From contig OZ245029.1 in the NCBI GenBank assembly GCA_965223955.1, forward strand, positions 2,232,001 to 2,296,000: 64,000 nucleotides of DNA, given 5' to 3'. A program made the translations under genes and the position numbers. The stretch comes from Bin75 sp965223955 (GTDB lineage Bacteria; Nitrospirota; Nitrospiria; Nitrospirales; UBA8639). This document shows positions 62,942 through 64,000 of the stretch, one piece after another. Numbering within the stretch: position 1 is the stretch's first letter; each line of letters begins with the position of its first letter. A model generated the notes under the pieces. That model searched no databases. It saw only the letters and a program-made list of their open reading frames with translations, and was not told where the DNA came from.

Positions 62942-64000
62942 ATGACACATGACGTCGTTATCATCGGAGGAGGGTCCGCAGGATATGCCGCGGCACGGAC
63001 GGCGCGCGACGAAGGCGCCAACGTCGGCATTGTCGATCATGGACCGTTGGGAGGGCTCTGCATTTTACGCGGATGTATGCCGACCAAGACGATCCTGCGC
63101 TCATCCGACGTCATGTCGCTCATGAACCGTGCGGAAGAATTCGGGTTAAAGCCGGTTCCCGCGGAAGCCGATCTCTCCGCAATCATCAATCGCAAGGCTC
63201 GCCTTATCGGTGAGTTTGCCGATGACCGCATCCACGCACTGAAAGATTCCCGTTTCGCCCTATACGAGGAACGCGCCGCGTTCCTCTCTCCCCACGAAGT
63301 CCAGGCCGGTTCTCACAAGCTGACCGCCAAAGCGTTTATTATCTCCACGGGGTCCGTGGTCTCCCATGTCCCGATCTCCGGACTCGACGAAGCCGGATAT
63401 CTCACCAGTGATGAAGCCCTGGAACTGCGCGACGTTCCCCGATCCATGATCGTGCTCGGCGGTGGGCCCGTGGCCCTGGAATTGGCTCAATTTTTCCAGC
63501 GTATCGGGACCCTCGTGACGTTGATCCAGCGGAGCGCTCACGTCATGTCACAAGGTGATGAAGACCTGGCCGGTCCGGTGGAAGCACGGTTCAGGGAAGA
63601 AGGCATGACGGTGTTGACCAATACCCAACTGCATCACTTTACCCGGGACGGCACGCAAAAAGTAGCCCACTTGACCCATGAGGGGAAGGAAAAAACCGTT
63701 TCCGCAGAAGTGATTCTCCAAGCCCTCGGGCGCCAGCCTAACATTTCAGGTTTGAACGTGGAGGCTGCACGGGTCGAGGTTCATCAAGGCAAAATCGCGG
63801 TCGATGACACGATGCGAACCAGCCAGCCGCACATTTATGCCGTGGGTGACGTGAACGGACTCCATGAAATCGTCCATATTGCGATCCAACAGGGAGAAAT
63901 TGCAGGGTGGAACGCCATCCATCCCCAGGCTTCCCCTCGCCGATATGACGACCGGCTCAAAGCCCAAGTCGTCTTTACCGACCCTCAAGTCGCCGGCGTC
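62942..64000 (+). CDS. FAD-dependent pyridine nucleotide-disulfide oxidoreductase (mercuric-reductase-like), 5' part
   Basis: About 353 residues before the window ends, no stop seen. FAD-binding VVIIGGGSAGYAAARTARDE, redox-active disulfide LGGLCILRGCMPTKTIL (CxxxxC), the NAD-binding MIVLGGGPVALELAQFFQRI, and the FAD-site end PHIYAVGDVNGLHE. The CILRGC form is characteristic of the mercuric reductase/dihydrolipoamide dehydrogenase-like branch, but no N-terminal metal-binding domain is present, so mercury reduction is not claimed. Starts ATG 62942, divergent from the glycosyltransferase operon. Confidence 0.9.
   Translation, partial: MTHDVVIIGGGSAGYAAARTARDEGANVGIVDHGPLGGLCILRGCMPTKTILRSSDVMSLMNRAEEFGLKPVPAEADLSAIINRKARLIGEFADDRIHALKDSRFALYEERAAFLSPHEVQAGSHKLTAKAFIISTGSVVSHVPISGLDEAGYLTSDEALELRDVPRSMIVLGGGPVALELAQFFQRIGTLVTLIQRSAHVMSQGDEDLAGPVEARFREEGMTVLTNTQLHHFTRDGTQKVAHLTHEGKEKTVSAEVILQALGRQPNISGLNVEAARVEVHQGKIAVDDTMRTSQPHIYAVGDVNGLHEIVHIAIQQGEIAGWNAIHPQASPRRYDDRLKAQVVFTDPQVAGV

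Overview
The window looks like a chromosomal segment of a Gram-negative bacterium of Nitrospirota (Nitrospira-like) character. This is an inference from gene content and order, not from a marker gene: uppS-cdsA-dxr-rseP-proS, two bifunctional-nuclease-family genes followed by rplM-rpsI-argC-argJ, class I fumarase, YchF, FloA, and many short outer-membrane and lipoprotein genes. Almost every intergenic gap outside 22.6-37.1 kb, 48.7-56.9 kb and 58.4-64 kb is packed with short palindromic repeats of a few families. I call these P (ends in CTAACCCGACCTAC), D (CCCCGACCTGATCGGGG), F (CCTCCCCTTTGTAAGGGGAG) and T (TTCAGTCATTCGTTGAC).

Layout. 0-8 kb: thiD 3' end, an alpha/beta hydrolase, a DUF559 nuclease gene sitting between inverted F repeats, gamma-carbonic anhydrase, an SDR protein, a HicB relic, malic enzyme, and a dead IS481-type element. 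8-22.6 kb: housekeeping genes for isoprenoid and lipid synthesis (uppS, cdsA, dxr), the intramembrane protease RseP, prolyl-tRNA synthetase, a duplicated leaderless coiled-coil membrane protein flanking a solo HigA, two BFN proteins, ribosomal proteins L13 and S9, argC, argJ, and a UDP-glucuronate decarboxylase-type epimerase. 22.9-36.9 kb: an IS481-type element, a perfect 31 x 7-bp array, then a high-GC islet. The islet encodes three giant modular proteins (13 PPC-like, 3 cadherin-like and 4 WYRF-type modules in all) and a dedicated type I secretion ATPase and membrane-fusion protein. 37-50.5 kb: rlpA, pncB, floA, a sigma-70 gene, ychF, a Sel1 protein, several uncharacterised genes and class I fumarase. 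50.5-64 kb: a second identical IS copy, an RRM protein, an outer-membrane/His-rich/cupredoxin-like cluster, a DUF1015 protein, an ICMT-type methylase, a TPR lipoprotein, a two-gene envelope cluster, a glycosyltransferase operon ending in a frameshifted DUF547 gene, and the 5' part of a mercuric-reductase-like flavoprotein that runs off the end.

The strongest candidate for an undescribed system is the secretion islet at 24.4-36.9 kb. It has three signal-peptide-less mosaic PPC/cadherin proteins with similar C-termini and no RTX nonapeptides, immediately followed by PrtD-type and HlyD-type genes. A relic of a second PrtD gene lies after the first substrate, and an orphan substrate tail lies after the third. 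The layout suggests a secreted adhesin-like family that evolves by block shuffling, with genes gained and lost around its transporter.
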